64,000 nucleotides of DNA from Vibrio sp. ED004 (GTDB lineage Bacteria > Pseudomonadota > Gammaproteobacteria > Enterobacterales > Vibrionaceae), in the NCBI RefSeq assembly GCF_023206395.1, contig NZ_CP066150.1, forward strand, positions 496,001 through 560,000. Reading direction: 5' to 3'. The stretch's first letter is position 1. Every line of letters begins with the position of its first letter. The position numbers and the translations under genes were made by a program. Below the pieces are notes generated by a model, which worked only from the letters and a program-made list of their open reading frames with translations, had not been told where the DNA came from and did no database searches. Shown here piece after piece: positions 1 through 9,032 of the stretch.

Positions 1-27
1 TTAAAAAAATAACAAGAAGGAAGGGTT

Positions 28-855
28 ATGTATTTTAAAGCTCTAATGTTGAGTGGCTGTGTTGCGTTGGCCGGTTGTCAATCTGCACAAGTAGTTGAGC
101 AAGTACAAGTGGCACAGGCTGAACAAGTTAACTCTATTGCTGGTCTTCAATTTGCCCCTATGAAGCTTCCAAGCTCGGCAATTTTCGATGTAACACCAGA
201 CAGTCAAATTTTAAACTATCAGGGTATAAACAGCCCTGTAGTAGCGATCGAACTACCAGCGGATCGTGGTGAATACTCTATTAAGATCACTAGCATGATC
301 GGTGAGACTGCATTTGTTCCTAATGCGGTTATCTATGATAAGAACGGTCGTGAGTTGGAGCGTTACGGTAAAGACAGCTTTGAATACGCGAAGCCTAGGT
401 TGCATTTGGGCAACCGTCTTGTTGCAGAAAACGATTTCTACCCACCGACAACTGCTGAGTCTGTGTACTTAGTTATCTATACAGAGCAAGAAGATCTTGG
501 TGGTTTTACTGATGTAATTCACCCTGCACGTCTAGATGCGGAAGGCCGTGGTAACTATTTGCCAGAAGTAGAAGATATTCTAGTTCCAAATGCGAATGTC
601 GGTAAGATAGAAGTAACGATTGATAGAGTGGGCTTCTTCTCATTCGGGGCTAGCAGTGAATCTAACGCTAAACCAGCGGCAGCAGCTACGGTTGAGACAA
701 TTCAACCAGAAACACAAACTTACTACCATAATGCAATTCAAGCAGCAGTAGACGCAGACAATATTCCAAAAGCTCTGAGCCTGCTAGATGAAGCAAAAGC
801 ATTGGGTATTGAAGGCGCACAAGAAGTTTTTGTAAAAGCAGTCAATAAAAAGTAG
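28..855 (+). CDS. malM: MalM-family maltose operon lipoprotein
   Basis: 275 aa. The N-terminus is a lipoprotein signal with lipobox LAGC and the lipidated Cys at residue 17; the rest matches the MalM (maltose operon periplasmic protein) family in length and character. A strong Shine-Dalgarno (AGGAAGG) stands just before the ATG. MalM is known as the last gene of maltose transport operons, with no firmly established biochemical role. Here it is followed by a clear terminator, so it is probably the 3' end of a mal operon whose upstream genes lie outside the window. A short Ala/Pro/Glu-rich linker (about residues 205-225) separates the main domain from a C-terminal helical hairpin (about 230-275). 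Confidence 0.88.
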   Translation: MYFKALMLSGCVALAGCQSAQVVEQVQVAQAEQVNSIAGLQFAPMKLPSSAIFDVTPDSQILNYQGINSPVVAIELPADRGEYSIKITSMIGETAFVPNAVIYDKNGRELERYGKDSFEYAKPRLHLGNRLVAENDFYPPTTAESVYLVIYTEQEDLGGFTDVIHPARLDAEGRGNYLPEVEDILVPNANVGKIEVTIDRVGFFSFGASSESNAKPAAAATVETIQPETQTYYHNAIQAAVDADNIPKALSLLDEAKALGIEGAQEVFVKAVNKK

Positions 856-893
856 TCGACGAGTTTGTCAATACCGATAGATATAAAGAGAAG

Positions 894-917
894 GGCTCCT
901 AACTAGGAGCCTTTTTT
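894..917 (+). terminator. Rho-independent terminator after malM
   Basis: Perfect 7-bp stem (GGCTCCT/AGGAGCC) with a 4-nt loop, followed by six T. It lies 39 bp after the malM stop. Confidence 0.9.
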
Positions 918-1329
918 ATTGCCGGTAATAAATTAAAATCAATACTGATATTCACAGAATACTTGATTGTAAATAACCACAGACTTACACATAATAACCA
1001 ATGCTAATATAAATTCGCGTGTATGGTTTTTATTTACTATTAGTTAAAACACTCTCGTCTATTTTACTCCCCTCAAACAGTTTAATACGAACTCTATTGA
1101 CGTATCACCATTTCACCTACCGACCTAAGCTCGGCTTCCTAAATTTTACGTAAACTGGAATTATACGTTTACACGAAGTCGTTATGCTTTCTACTAAGAA
1201 CTAAGAACTAAGAACTAAGAACTAAGAACTAAGAACTAAGAACTAAGGTGGTTCATTTATCTCTTAACATTGGAGTTAATGGAGGCAATGGAATGATGTG
1301 GTGTATTGGGAATGGTGTTTGTTGAGGAC
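918..1329. other. Non-coding gap between malM and the pullulanase
   Basis: About 410 bp without a credible gene. It lies between two terminators of converging transcripts. The only notable structure is the heptamer tandem repeat described separately. Confidence 0.6.
1194..1247. repeat. Heptanucleotide tandem repeat (CTAAGAA)n
   Basis: Seven perfect copies of CTAAGAA followed by a partial unit CTAAG. It lies in non-coding DNA between the malM and pullulanase terminators. A one-base variant, CTAAGAG, is tandemly repeated at 21814-21850 in a very similar setting. Confidence 0.95.
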
Positions 1330-1354
1330 AAAAAAAGGGAGACAGACGTCTCCC
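1330..1354 (-). terminator. Rho-independent terminator of the pullulanase gene
   Basis: On the minus strand: 7-bp stem GGGAGAC/GTCTCCC, 4-nt loop, followed by seven T. It lies 58 bp after the pullulanase stop. Confidence 0.92.
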
Positions 1355-1411
1355 AAAGGCTAGCTTTCGCTGGTTTTTATTATCTGTTACTTCGCTTCGA
1401 TACTTTAAGCT

Positions 1412-4400
1412 TTACTGCTTAGTGACCGAAACAACTGGACCATCTACGTCGTCATCCAGCTCGTGAATCGCATTCAGAGTGAATGTATAGCTGCCAGCTT
1501 CTGTTACGCTTAGTTGGCAGTTACCATCAGTTCCTAGGTCGATTGACCCATCAGCAAGTTCAACGGAATCACAACCAAAGTTAGGTGATACCCAATCAGC
1601 ATCAGCAAACTTGAAGCCATAGTTACCCGCTTCCAAGTTGCCTGTTACAGAATAAACCCCATTAGCAACAAAGTTCATCGCCCAATCATCAACAGGATTC
1701 CATCCATTCATGTCACCACGAACGTAAACTGTTGTTTGGCCGTATGGTGGAATACTAGACACATCCTTGTCTGAATTATCAACTGGCAGACCAGCACCTT
1801 GTGCACCGTCTTGAGCTTGCACGAACACAGCGGTGGTTAGTGCTGGTACTGTGAAGGTTTCAGTAGCAAAGGTTGCGTCTTTAACGGTGTCGTCAGCTGA
1901 GTTTTGTTGAACTGTGTGAAGTGTAAAGTCTGTTGCTCCTGTGATTTTGAACGATTGAGTTTCATTGGTTGAGTTTACAACCGCGACAATCGCATCGTTC
2001 TCTGGGTCGAGGTCTGTGCCTGCGGATACACCATCATCGATAGACATGACAATCAGGCCTTCGACTTGGTCTTCGCCAACGTTATGGAAATCGACTCGTT
2101 TCATGACTTCGTCAGCTGTATCTAAGCGGAACAGTTCACTTGAGCTACGGATCTTTAATAGATCAAGGAACTGCTGCTTCGTTAATTCAATGTCGTCTGC
2201 GTCTGGTTTCGCCGTTGGGTCAGCAATGATGGTTTTGATCAGATCCCAGTTTGCACCATCTTTGTCTTCACGAGGTAAGCCGACGTTCCAGTTGTTGTCA
2301 GTACCATCAAACATTACGCGGTTGTACCAGTCACCAGAGTCGTAAGAATCACGCTGCATCGACTTAGAACGAAGCAGTTCAGAACCCATATGGATGAATG
2401 GTATACCTTGACCTAACATCACGGTAGAGAGCGATACAGACTGCATACGAGCACGCTCTGCAGAGCTAGTCCCTTCTGCGATTTTGTAAGCGTTGTTGTC
2501 CCAAAGTGTTTGGTTATCGTGTTTTGAAACGTAGGAGATGTTCTCTGAAGGCATCTTGGTGTAACCAGCCGGTGCTCCGTTGTAGTCGACGTTTTTACCC
2601 AGTTTTGTATCGCCTTTGTAATCAATCAACACGTATTCTGCGAGGTTACCCGCCATGCCTAGGCGGACAAGATCTTGGTTGTGTAAACGACCGTTAATAG
2701 AGTCTTGATCGACTTTGGTTTCATCGTTAGCAATCGCAGCGTTACCGAAGCCTTGGTTGAAGCGAAGTGGGTGGTTACCTTCTGAATCGACGCCACCATC
2801 GAACGGACTACCGCCACGAACTGCATCGCGTAAACGGTCTGAGAAGGTGCCGATTTCTGTACCTGCCATGTTGATTTGGTTTGCTTGGTCGAAGCGTGCG
2901 TTGTTTGCTACCTCGCCAAAATCCCAACCTTCACCGTAGAACAGCGTGTTCTCGTCGATTTTACGTACTTCAGCAAGCGCTTCTACCATTATGTCTTTTG
3001 GTTGGTGACCCATTAAATCAAAACGGAACCCATCCACTTTATAGTCGTCAGCCCATACCTTAAGTGAGTCGACCATCAATTTACCCATCATCAGGTTTTC
3101 GGTCGCGGTGTTGTCACAACATGTTGAATTCTCTACGCCACCTGTGTTCATGTTAAGACGGTGGTAGTACCCAGGAACAATCTTATCCAATACTGATTTA
3201 TCGTTCACACCAGACGCGTTGGTGTGGTTGTATACCACGTCCATGATCAGCTTAAGATCCATGTCGTGTGTGGCTTTTACCATTTGACGGAACTCTAGAA
3301 TACGCTTCGAACCGTTAGGATCTGTCGCGTAGCTCCCCTCTGGAACCGTGTAGTGGAATGGGTCGTAGCCCCAGTTGAAACTGTCGAGCATTCGCAGGTC
3401 GTTCATTAGCGCTTGGGCATCGCCTGTAGAAGGGTCATAACCATCGAGTACATCCTCGATGACCTTATTTTCGTCTTCGTTTCCACACAAGGCGGCAGCA
3501 GGTTTTACATCACATAGCTTACCAACGGTGTCCGTAATATCGACACGGCTCGCTTCATCTTCATCGACGGTAGCGATATCAAATGCCGGTAAGATATGCA
3601 GCGTAGTTAAACCTGCTTCTTGCAGAGCTTGTAGGTGTTTGACCGACTCACGCTCTGCTTCTGTGAGAGCGAGGTATTTTCCATTTAGGTTTGGTGTACC
3701 TAGCTTGTCGCTGAAACTAAAGTCACGAAGGTGAGATTCGTAAAGTACATGGTCTTCGTCTTTCTCTACGGTTGGTCGTTCGTAGTCGTCCCAGTTCGCT
3801 GGTTTCAAGGTTGAATCATTCAGGTCAATCACTTGAGAGTATGCTGAGTTCTTTGACAAACTGAGAGAGTAAGGGTCTGTCACAAGGCGAGTTTCGATAT
3901 TGCCTGTGGTTGGGTGATAAACCTTAACTTGGTAGCGGTAATAACTGTTCACTGCGTTAGCAACTGCGTCAGTTACCCAAATACCTGTCTCAGTGTTTTC
4001 CGTCATCGGGATTACTTGTGAACTTAGCAGATCTTCACTGTACAGAACGAGTTCTACATCTTGCGCTGTTGGTGCCCAAAGTTTGAAGGTAGCCGCACTG
4101 CCTTCAACAATCGCACCGAGTTCTTCAGCCATCGCATTACCAGCATCTTCACTGGCAAATACCGCATCAAGCACACCCGGCTTTTGAACCTCAGTTGAAG
4201 AGGTAACGTCGCCATTTGAGTTGTAGGCAACAAGGATTATCTGAGACTTCAAAATGGTGCGCAGTGTTGTGTCATCAACATCAATTGCCACTGCTGGTAA
4301 GCTTGCTAGGTGTCGGAAACGCTCTTTTAATTCAGAAGACAGTTCTCCGTCTTTGCTCAGTTCAATCGCAGTTCCGCCGACAATCTCTTTGTCATCGTTC

Positions 4401-5110
4401 ATTGTGATGCTGTTGTCTAGTGCATAGAAGAGCTTCACAGAGTCTGCATTGCTAGCCGCTTCCCAACCAATTGTGGTGGCATCTAGCCAATGTGCTTTTT
4501 GGCCATCAATATTGACTGGTCGCTCTGAAATAGGGTCGTAGTACAATTCGCTGCTGCCATGGAAACCAAATACGCCTTGTGAATCGCCAAGCTTAGTTAA
4601 CTCGACTTTTGAGTTAGCACTGCCAAATGCTTTCTCATCACCATTGTGCAAGATGAAGTTCATGCATTTGTGCGGGTCTGAGGCATCTGGGTCAACTTTC
4701 AATACGTAATAGGCGCCGTAAGTATCGCTAATGCCGTCGTATTCGTAAGGGCTGTTCCAGTCGGTTCCGGTTTCACTTAATCCCATGCCGACTAAATCTG
4801 TGCTGGTACAGCCTTCACCATTCCAAAGGTGCAGCCCCCAACCGTCGTAAGTTGAGCCAGATGAGCTTGCAGCGGCAACATCGCGTTTGTAGTAAATAAC
4901 GACTTCGTTTTCAGCTGCAGGGTATAAACCACTGTTGCCAGGGTCTGTACCGTTGTCGCTCTCATTATCACTACCACAACCCGCGATCAAAGTAGCGGTG
5001 AAGAGCGGTAAAATTGCTTTGGCCAATGTAGAGCGTTTGAAGCTCTTCTTTTTGGTGTTGTTGAAGGTATTTCGTAGAGAGATAATTTTATTAATATTTA
5101 TGTTGTTCAC
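1412..5110 (-). CDS. pulA: Surface lipoprotein pullulanase (GH13)
   Basis: 1232 aa, a pullulanase-type debranching enzyme that cleaves alpha-1,6 links in pullulan, starch and glycogen. A basic N-terminus leads into a lipoprotein signal with lipobox LIAGC (Cys about residue 45), so the protein is membrane-anchored and probably surface exposed. Order of domains: CBM41-like starch-binding region (about 65-170, WGLHLWNGEGC), CBM48-like region (about 330-420), GH13 barrel, C-terminal pullulanase domain, and an extra C-terminal beta domain (about 1120-1232). GH13 residues are visible: MDVVYNHT, nucleophile D698 in FRFDLMGH, acid/base E727 in YGEGWDFGE, and D865 in KHDNQ. The catalytic set is intact. 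It lies downstream of the cytoplasmic amylase on the same strand, separated by 354 bp with MalT-box-like sites, so it probably has its own MalT-controlled promoter. Confidence 0.93.
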   Translation of the reverse strand: MNNININKIISLRNTFNNTKKKSFKRSTLAKAILPLFTATLIAGCGSDNESDNGTDPGNSGLYPAAENEVVIYYKRDVAAASSSGSTYDGWGLHLWNGEGCTSTDLVGMGLSETGTDWNSPYEYDGISDTYGAYYVLKVDPDASDPHKCMNFILHNGDEKAFGSANSKVELTKLGDSQGVFGFHGSSELYYDPISERPVNIDGQKAHWLDATTIGWEAASNADSVKLFYALDNSITMNDDKEIVGGTAIELSKDGELSSELKERFRHLASLPAVAIDVDDTTLRTILKSQIILVAYNSNGDVTSSTEVQKPGVLDAVFASEDAGNAMAEELGAIVEGSAATFKLWAPTAQDVELVLYSEDLLSSQVIPMTENTETGIWVTDAVANAVNSYYRYQVKVYHPTTGNIETRLVTDPYSLSLSKNSAYSQVIDLNDSTLKPANWDDYERPTVEKDEDHVLYESHLRDFSFSDKLGTPNLNGKYLALTEAERESVKHLQALQEAGLTTLHILPAFDIATVDEDEASRVDITDTVGKLCDVKPAAALCGNEDENKVIEDVLDGYDPSTGDAQALMNDLRMLDSFNWGYDPFHYTVPEGSYATDPNGSKRILEFRQMVKATHDMDLKLIMDVVYNHTNASGVNDKSVLDKIVPGYYHRLNMNTGGVENSTCCDNTATENLMMGKLMVDSLKVWADDYKVDGFRFDLMGHQPKDIMVEALAEVRKIDENTLFYGEGWDFGEVANNARFDQANQINMAGTEIGTFSDRLRDAVRGGSPFDGGVDSEGNHPLRFNQGFGNAAIANDETKVDQDSINGRLHNQDLVRLGMAGNLAEYVLIDYKGDTKLGKNVDYNGAPAGYTKMPSENISYVSKHDNQTLWDNNAYKIAEGTSSAERARMQSVSLSTVMLGQGIPFIHMGSELLRSKSMQRDSYDSGDWYNRVMFDGTDNNWNVGLPREDKDGANWDLIKTIIADPTAKPDADDIELTKQQFLDLLKIRSSSELFRLDTADEVMKRVDFHNVGEDQVEGLIVMSIDDGVSAGTDLDPENDAIVAVVNSTNETQSFKITGATDFTLHTVQQNSADDTVKDATFATETFTVPALTTAVFVQAQDGAQGAGLPVDNSDKDVSSIPPYGQTTVYVRGDMNGWNPVDDWAMNFVANGVYSVTGNLEAGNYGFKFADADWVSPNFGCDSVELADGSIDLGTDGNCQLSVTEAGSYTFTLNAIHELDDDVDGPVVSVTKQ

Positions 5111-5313
5111 GTTTTAATATCCATATTTCACTTTTTATGAAGATGAATATCCTAGTCTTAACGATGGTCAACTATTTGTGATGGCTATGTATAAAGTTAT
5201 TTTTAATGTGTAAAAATAGGAAACCTAGTGTCAATATCACGCTTTGTATTTGGTTTAAGTTAAATTAATTGGATCAATAACTCATATGTTTAATATCAAT
5301 AGTAGAAGGCGTA

Positions 5314-5354
5314 GAGGATGGGAGTAGATAATAAGGATGAGAGTTCATCCTTAT
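5314..5354. promoter_or_regulatory. MalT-box-like cluster upstream of pulA
   Basis: A 10-bp perfect inverted repeat (ATAAGGATGA, 4-nt spacer, TCATCCTTAT at 5331-5354) places two GGATGA cores head to head, with a third core GAGGATGGGA at 5314-5323. The known enterobacterial MalT box is GGGGA(T/G)GAGG. The unit ATAAGGATGAG recurs on the minus strand upstream of the amylase. There is no T-tract, so a terminator role is unlikely. The rest of the 5111-5464 gap shows nothing else I can support. Confidence 0.55.
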
Positions 5355-5464
5355 TAATGTGAGGAAGGTATCGAATTGAGGTGACGTTAATTTAATGTGG
5401 GAATTAAGTTATTTGTCAATTAATTAAAGCTCAGATTGTTTGGGAATTAATAATGATAAATATC

Positions 5465-7237
5465 CTATTCAGATAAGGGGAATACCCAAACCAACGAAGC
5501 TAGTGGCTTTAGCTCAAGACTAAAACTGCCAATACTTTTCTCAACTTTTAATACCTGTTGTTGAATGCCTTCAATATGTTCATCTAACAAGTAACTGCTA
5601 TCAGCGATTGTGAGCGCTTGTATAACATCACTTGGAACGGTTAAGTGAATATTCTCGGTGATATGTTGGCTGAAATTCGCAGCAATTAAGGTCATTTCTT
5701 GGTCGTCATAGCGCAGAAATGCGTAAACCGAATCATTCAAATTATTGCTCTGGTGTAAGTCTAGGTACTGTCCCGTCATTGAAGAATGCTCAAGCGAAAA
5801 GTTCATTACCTTCTGATAGAAATGACGTAGTTGTTTTTCGTTATCGTCTAATAGCCCACCATCAAATGCACCTTGGTTCATCCATTTTTGGTGCTGTGGG
5901 ACGCCGATGTAGTCAAAGATGGATGTACGTGAGGGCTGTCCAAAGCCTGCATTTTCTGCCCCCGGTTCGCCGACTTCTTGTCCGAAGTAAATCATGGTTG
6001 GTGAACTGCTCAATAAGGCGCTGACGAGCATTGCAGGCTTAGCAATATTAGGATTACCAACAAACTCAGGAGACGCGATGCGCTGCTCATCGTGGTTATC
6101 CAAGAAGTGCATCATGTGATGTTCAATATCCATCATCTGATGTTGGATATCGGGGATGATAGCTGTTGAAGCTTTGCCTTGCATGATGTCTTTAAGTCCA
6201 TCGTATAGATCCACTTTATCGTATAGATAATCCATTTTTCCGAGATGTATGTAGTCACGGTACAAGTTTGGTTGGTATACCTCTGCCATCAAAAAGGCAC
6301 TGGGATTTTTCATCTTTATTGATGAGTTGAGGTAGCTCCAAAACTCAACAGGCACCATTTCAGCCATGTCGTATCGGAAACCATCAACGCCTTTGTCTAA
6401 CCAGAACAAGGCGATATCTCGGAACTTCACCCAAGAGTTAGGCACATCGACAGATTTCCAGAAATGGTAGTGTTCATGGTAATCACGTTGAGTATAGTCA
6501 CTCGGTAAGTCTGGAAAGTCCTTTGAACCGTCAGGGCGTACACCGTAATTGATCTTCACGGTTTCATACCAATCGTCGAAATCAGGTTTAGCCAAGCGTG
6601 AGCCGTTGCCTGTCCATTTTGCGGGCTTTTCGATAAACGGAGAACTTAGATTTGGGTGCTGCTCACCACCAAGTGGCGTAAAGGCGGGCTCGATATCTGG
6701 CAGTTCAAAGTCGCTGTTCGGGATGTAGTAAAAGTTGTTATCTAGATGGTATTCGAGTGTTATGTCATCATCCGCACCAAAGTCACTGATGCCTTGTGGG
6801 TTATTTAGCCCCTCATAATGACGCGCAACGTGATTAGGGACGATATCGATGATTACCTTTAAGCCGTTGTCGTGGCTTCTTTTGATTAATGCCTCAAACT
6901 CTTCCTGACGGTGCTCGGGGGTGTCGGCGAGATCTGGGTTTACAGAGTAATAATCTTTGACGGCATAAGGTGAGCCTGCACGGCCTTTTACCACGCTTGG
7001 GTGATCGTCTGAAATACCAAGGTGTTTGTAATCATTGATGAGCGCATGATGTGGAACTCCGGTATACCAGATGTGAGTCATTCCGAGTTTGCGGATTTCT
7101 GACAGCGCTTTATCTGTAAAATCACTGAACTTGCCGACGCCGTTTTGTTCGATTGTGCCCCATGGAACATGTTGGGTGTTTTTATTGCCAAATAAACGCG
7201 TAAAAACTTGGTAGATGGCGTACTTTTGGTTGTACAT
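5465..7237 (-). CDS. Cytoplasmic alpha-amylase family protein (GH13)
   Basis: 590 aa from the ATG at 7237, which has AAAGGA 10 nt upstream; the reading frame stays open to 7342, but that stretch carries a MalT-box-like site and is more likely promoter. No signal peptide, so the enzyme should act on maltodextrins inside the cell. GH13 catalytic residues are visible: nucleophile D290 (GFRYDMAEM), acid/base E319 (LMAEVYQ) and D383 (LDNHDEQR). It probably hydrolyses alpha-1,4 glucans, though exact specificity (amylase, glucosidase or transferase) cannot be read from sequence. It is the promoter-proximal gene of the amylase/pullulanase pair and a likely MalT-regulon member. Confidence 0.85.
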   Translation of the reverse strand: MYNQKYAIYQVFTRLFGNKNTQHVPWGTIEQNGVGKFSDFTDKALSEIRKLGMTHIWYTGVPHHALINDYKHLGISDDHPSVVKGRAGSPYAVKDYYSVNPDLADTPEHRQEEFEALIKRSHDNGLKVIIDIVPNHVARHYEGLNNPQGISDFGADDDITLEYHLDNNFYYIPNSDFELPDIEPAFTPLGGEQHPNLSSPFIEKPAKWTGNGSRLAKPDFDDWYETVKINYGVRPDGSKDFPDLPSDYTQRDYHEHYHFWKSVDVPNSWVKFRDIALFWLDKGVDGFRYDMAEMVPVEFWSYLNSSIKMKNPSAFLMAEVYQPNLYRDYIHLGKMDYLYDKVDLYDGLKDIMQGKASTAIIPDIQHQMMDIEHHMMHFLDNHDEQRIASPEFVGNPNIAKPAMLVSALLSSSPTMIYFGQEVGEPGAENAGFGQPSRTSIFDYIGVPQHQKWMNQGAFDGGLLDDNEKQLRHFYQKVMNFSLEHSSMTGQYLDLHQSNNLNDSVYAFLRYDDQEMTLIAANFSQHITENIHLTVPSDVIQALTIADSSYLLDEHIEGIQQQVLKVEKSIGSFSLELKPLASLVWVFPLSE

Positions 7238-7271
7238 ATTTATAATTCCTTTAACTTCCATCATGTTATGT

Positions 7272-7339
7272 AGGGATGAAAGGGCTTGTTTATTACTTGG
7301 CAGACTAACTGAATTACAATATGCCTTACTCATCCTTAT
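7272..7339. promoter_or_regulatory. MalT-box-like sites upstream of the amylase
   Basis: The minus strand at 7329-7339 reads ATAAGGATGAG, identical to 11 bases of the pulA upstream palindrome. AGGGATGAAA on the plus strand (7272-7281) matches 7 of 10 bases of the classical MalT box. The two face each other, about 30-100 bp upstream of the chosen amylase start. Confidence 0.5.
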
Positions 7340-7395
7340 CAAAATCTACAGGGCGTAATTGCTACAGTATGTGAGCCATTACCCAAAAGGAGTTG

Positions 7396-7785
7396 ATGTT
7401 GTCTTCATCTATTCAAATCGTTATTACTTATCTGGTTCTGGTGGCGGTATCTGCGTTGTTTGTAGAAAGTTCTAAAGCGCTGTTGGTGTGGTATCTGGCT
7501 ATCGGATTGGTGACGTTTTTTGTGTACGCGAAAGACAAGCGAGCAGCGATCAATGGCAATTGGCGCGTACCTGAGAAAACTTTGCATATCTTTTCTGTTG
7601 TTGGTGGTTGGTTGGGGGCTTTGATCGCACAAGATAAGCTCCGTCATAAAACGCAAAAGCAGCCGTTCAGAGCGATTTATTGGCTGACGGTGGCAATAAA
7701 TATAGCAGTGTTTATATGGACGTTAACGCCGAGCGGGCAGGCGATATTTGGTCGTTGGGTGAGTGAAATTATTGGGTTTCTTTAA
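7396..7785 (+). CDS. DUF1294 small membrane protein
   Basis: 129 aa from the ATG at 7396, preceded by AAAAGGAG; a TTG one codon upstream is a less likely start. Several hydrophobic segments surround a conserved polar stretch (KDKRAAINGNWRVPEKTLH, then GGWLGALIAQ), which is typical of DUF1294 membrane proteins. Function unknown. It faces the LysE gene and ends at a 12-bp hairpin shared by the two converging transcripts. Confidence 0.75.
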   Translation: MLSSSIQIVITYLVLVAVSALFVESSKALLVWYLAIGLVTFFVYAKDKRAAINGNWRVPEKTLHIFSVVGGWLGALIAQDKLRHKTQKQPFRAIYWLTVAINIAVFIWTLTPSGQAIFGRWVSEIIGFL

Positions 7786-7791
7786 CGACAA

Positions 7792-7821
7792 TGATGGTTA
7801 GTAACTGTGTACTAACCATCA
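7792..7821. terminator. Bidirectional hairpin between converging genes
   Basis: Perfect 12-bp inverted repeat (TGATGGTTAGTA/TACTAACCATCA) with a 6-nt loop, exactly between the DUF1294 stop and the LysE stop. It lacks a T-tract on either side, so it may be an mRNA 3'-end stabiliser or a weak or Rho-assisted terminator. Confidence 0.55.
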
Positions 7822-7839
7822 ATAGCTATAGTGAGTCGA

Positions 7840-8424
7840 TTAGAGCATTGGAATCGTTGATGCTAACAGCAACCCGGCCATACCGTAATTAAAGCTTTTG
7901 ATGCGTACTGGTGTTGTTAGCCAGTGTTGCAGTTGTTTGCCTGCTGCCGTCCAGAAGGTCACTGATGGCAAGTTAGCTAGCGTAAAAATGGCTGCGATGA
8001 TCGCAAGTTCCCACCATGAGCTGCCGCTGCTATAAACGGAAATCGCCGTTAGTGCCATCGACCAACCTTTCGGGTTCACCCATTGAAAACTTGCCGCGCC
8101 GAGAAAGGTCATCGGCTTATACGCTTCGGTACTTTTGGCTTTGCCGCTCAATGCTATCTTAATCGCAAGGTAGACGAGGTAAGCAAGGCTCAGGTATTTC
8201 AAAACTTGGTGCGTCATTGGGTACGCGTTGAAAATCCCCATCAAGCCGAAGCCAACCAACAGCAACATGGCTGCAAACCCTAGAGCAATGCCAAGCATAT
8301 GCGGAATCGTGCGGGCAAAGCCAACATTCGCACCTGATGTCATGAGCATGATGTTATTTGGACCCGGCGTGAAGGTCGAGACAAACGCAAACAAGGCAAG
8401 TGCGCTAAGTTGTTCTAAAGGCAT
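7840..8424 (-). CDS. LysE/RhtB-family amino acid exporter
   Basis: 194 aa from the ATG at 8424, preceded by GGAG at 7-nt spacing; the longer frame to 8478 lacks such a site. An inner-membrane exporter with about six hydrophobic segments and the N-terminal family motif FTPGPNN, followed by G(A)xVGF. The substrate is probably an amino acid or derivative; which one cannot be told. It is divergent from an Lrp/AsnC-type regulator, a common arrangement in which the regulator controls the exporter in response to the amino acid. Confidence 0.88.
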   Translation of the reverse strand: MPLEQLSALALFAFVSTFTPGPNNIMLMTSGANVGFARTIPHMLGIALGFAAMLLLVGFGLMGIFNAYPMTHQVLKYLSLAYLVYLAIKIALSGKAKSTEAYKPMTFLGAASFQWVNPKGWSMALTAISVYSSGSSWWELAIIAAIFTLANLPSVTFWTAAGKQLQHWLTTPVRIKSFNYGMAGLLLASTIPML

Positions 8425-8565
8425 AATGGTTCTCCAGCAATAAAATGAACGAAGTGACTGACCGGTCATGACTTTCACGTGTTGAGAAACATAGTAGGTG
8501 GAAAGTGAGGCAATTATGTGCTTTTATTTCCTCTATTATCACTAAATGCACAATAATAAGTACCT

Positions 8566-9006
8566 ATGGATAGATTTGACGAAAGGATATTGCAAGAGCT
8601 TAAATTGGACGGCAGAATCTCCAACATTGAGCTTTCAGAACGAATTGGTTTGTCGGCTTCAGCGACCTTAAGACGAGTACAAGATCTTGAGCGCAAAGGC
8701 ATTATCCAAGGTTACCGTGCGGTTCTCGATAATGGCTTGATGGGCGTGGGTTTTATTGCCTACGTTTCGATTGGCTTATCGAGCCACAGCAAAGCGGCTC
8801 AGTTAGAGTTTGAACAACACGTCAGCATGGAAAAAGAGGTGGTGGAATGCCACAACATTACCGGTGCTAATGAGTACTTGTTGAGAGTCGAAACTAAAGA
8901 TCTGCCGGGCTATAAGAAGTTTCATGCCGATGTGCTTGGGGAATGTGCTCAGGTTCAATCCATAACGACTATGGTTGTGATGGATACCCCTAAAGATGAA
9001 CGCTAA
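8566..9006 (+). CDS. Lrp/AsnC-family transcriptional regulator
   Basis: 146 aa. The N-terminal winged helix-turn-helix (about residues 4-55: ILQELKLDGRISNIELSERIGLS) is followed by a RAM-type ligand-binding domain (about 65-140, GANEYLLRV), the normal layout and length of Lrp/AsnC proteins. It probably binds an amino acid and controls the divergent LysE exporter (142 bp between starts). The next gene, a LysR regulator, starts 26 bp downstream, so the two may be cotranscribed. Confidence 0.9.
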   Translation: MDRFDERILQELKLDGRISNIELSERIGLSASATLRRVQDLERKGIIQGYRAVLDNGLMGVGFIAYVSIGLSSHSKAAQLEFEQHVSMEKEVVECHNITGANEYLLRVETKDLPGYKKFHADVLGECAQVQSITTMVVMDTPKDER

Positions 9007-9032
9007 TCGAGTTTTATTGTAGGAGAGGCGCA

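Noticed and set aside
1194..1247. Short CRISPR-like array
   Set aside because: The unit is 7 bp, directly tandem with no spacers, and no cas genes are present.
5331..5354. Rho-independent terminator between amylase and pullulanase
   Set aside because: The palindrome has no T-tract on either strand and is AT-rich; the GGATGA cores fit an operator better.
7238..7342. N-terminal extension of the amylase
   Set aside because: It crosses a MalT-box-like site, has no GH13 resemblance, and the internal ATG at 7237 has a proper ribosome site.
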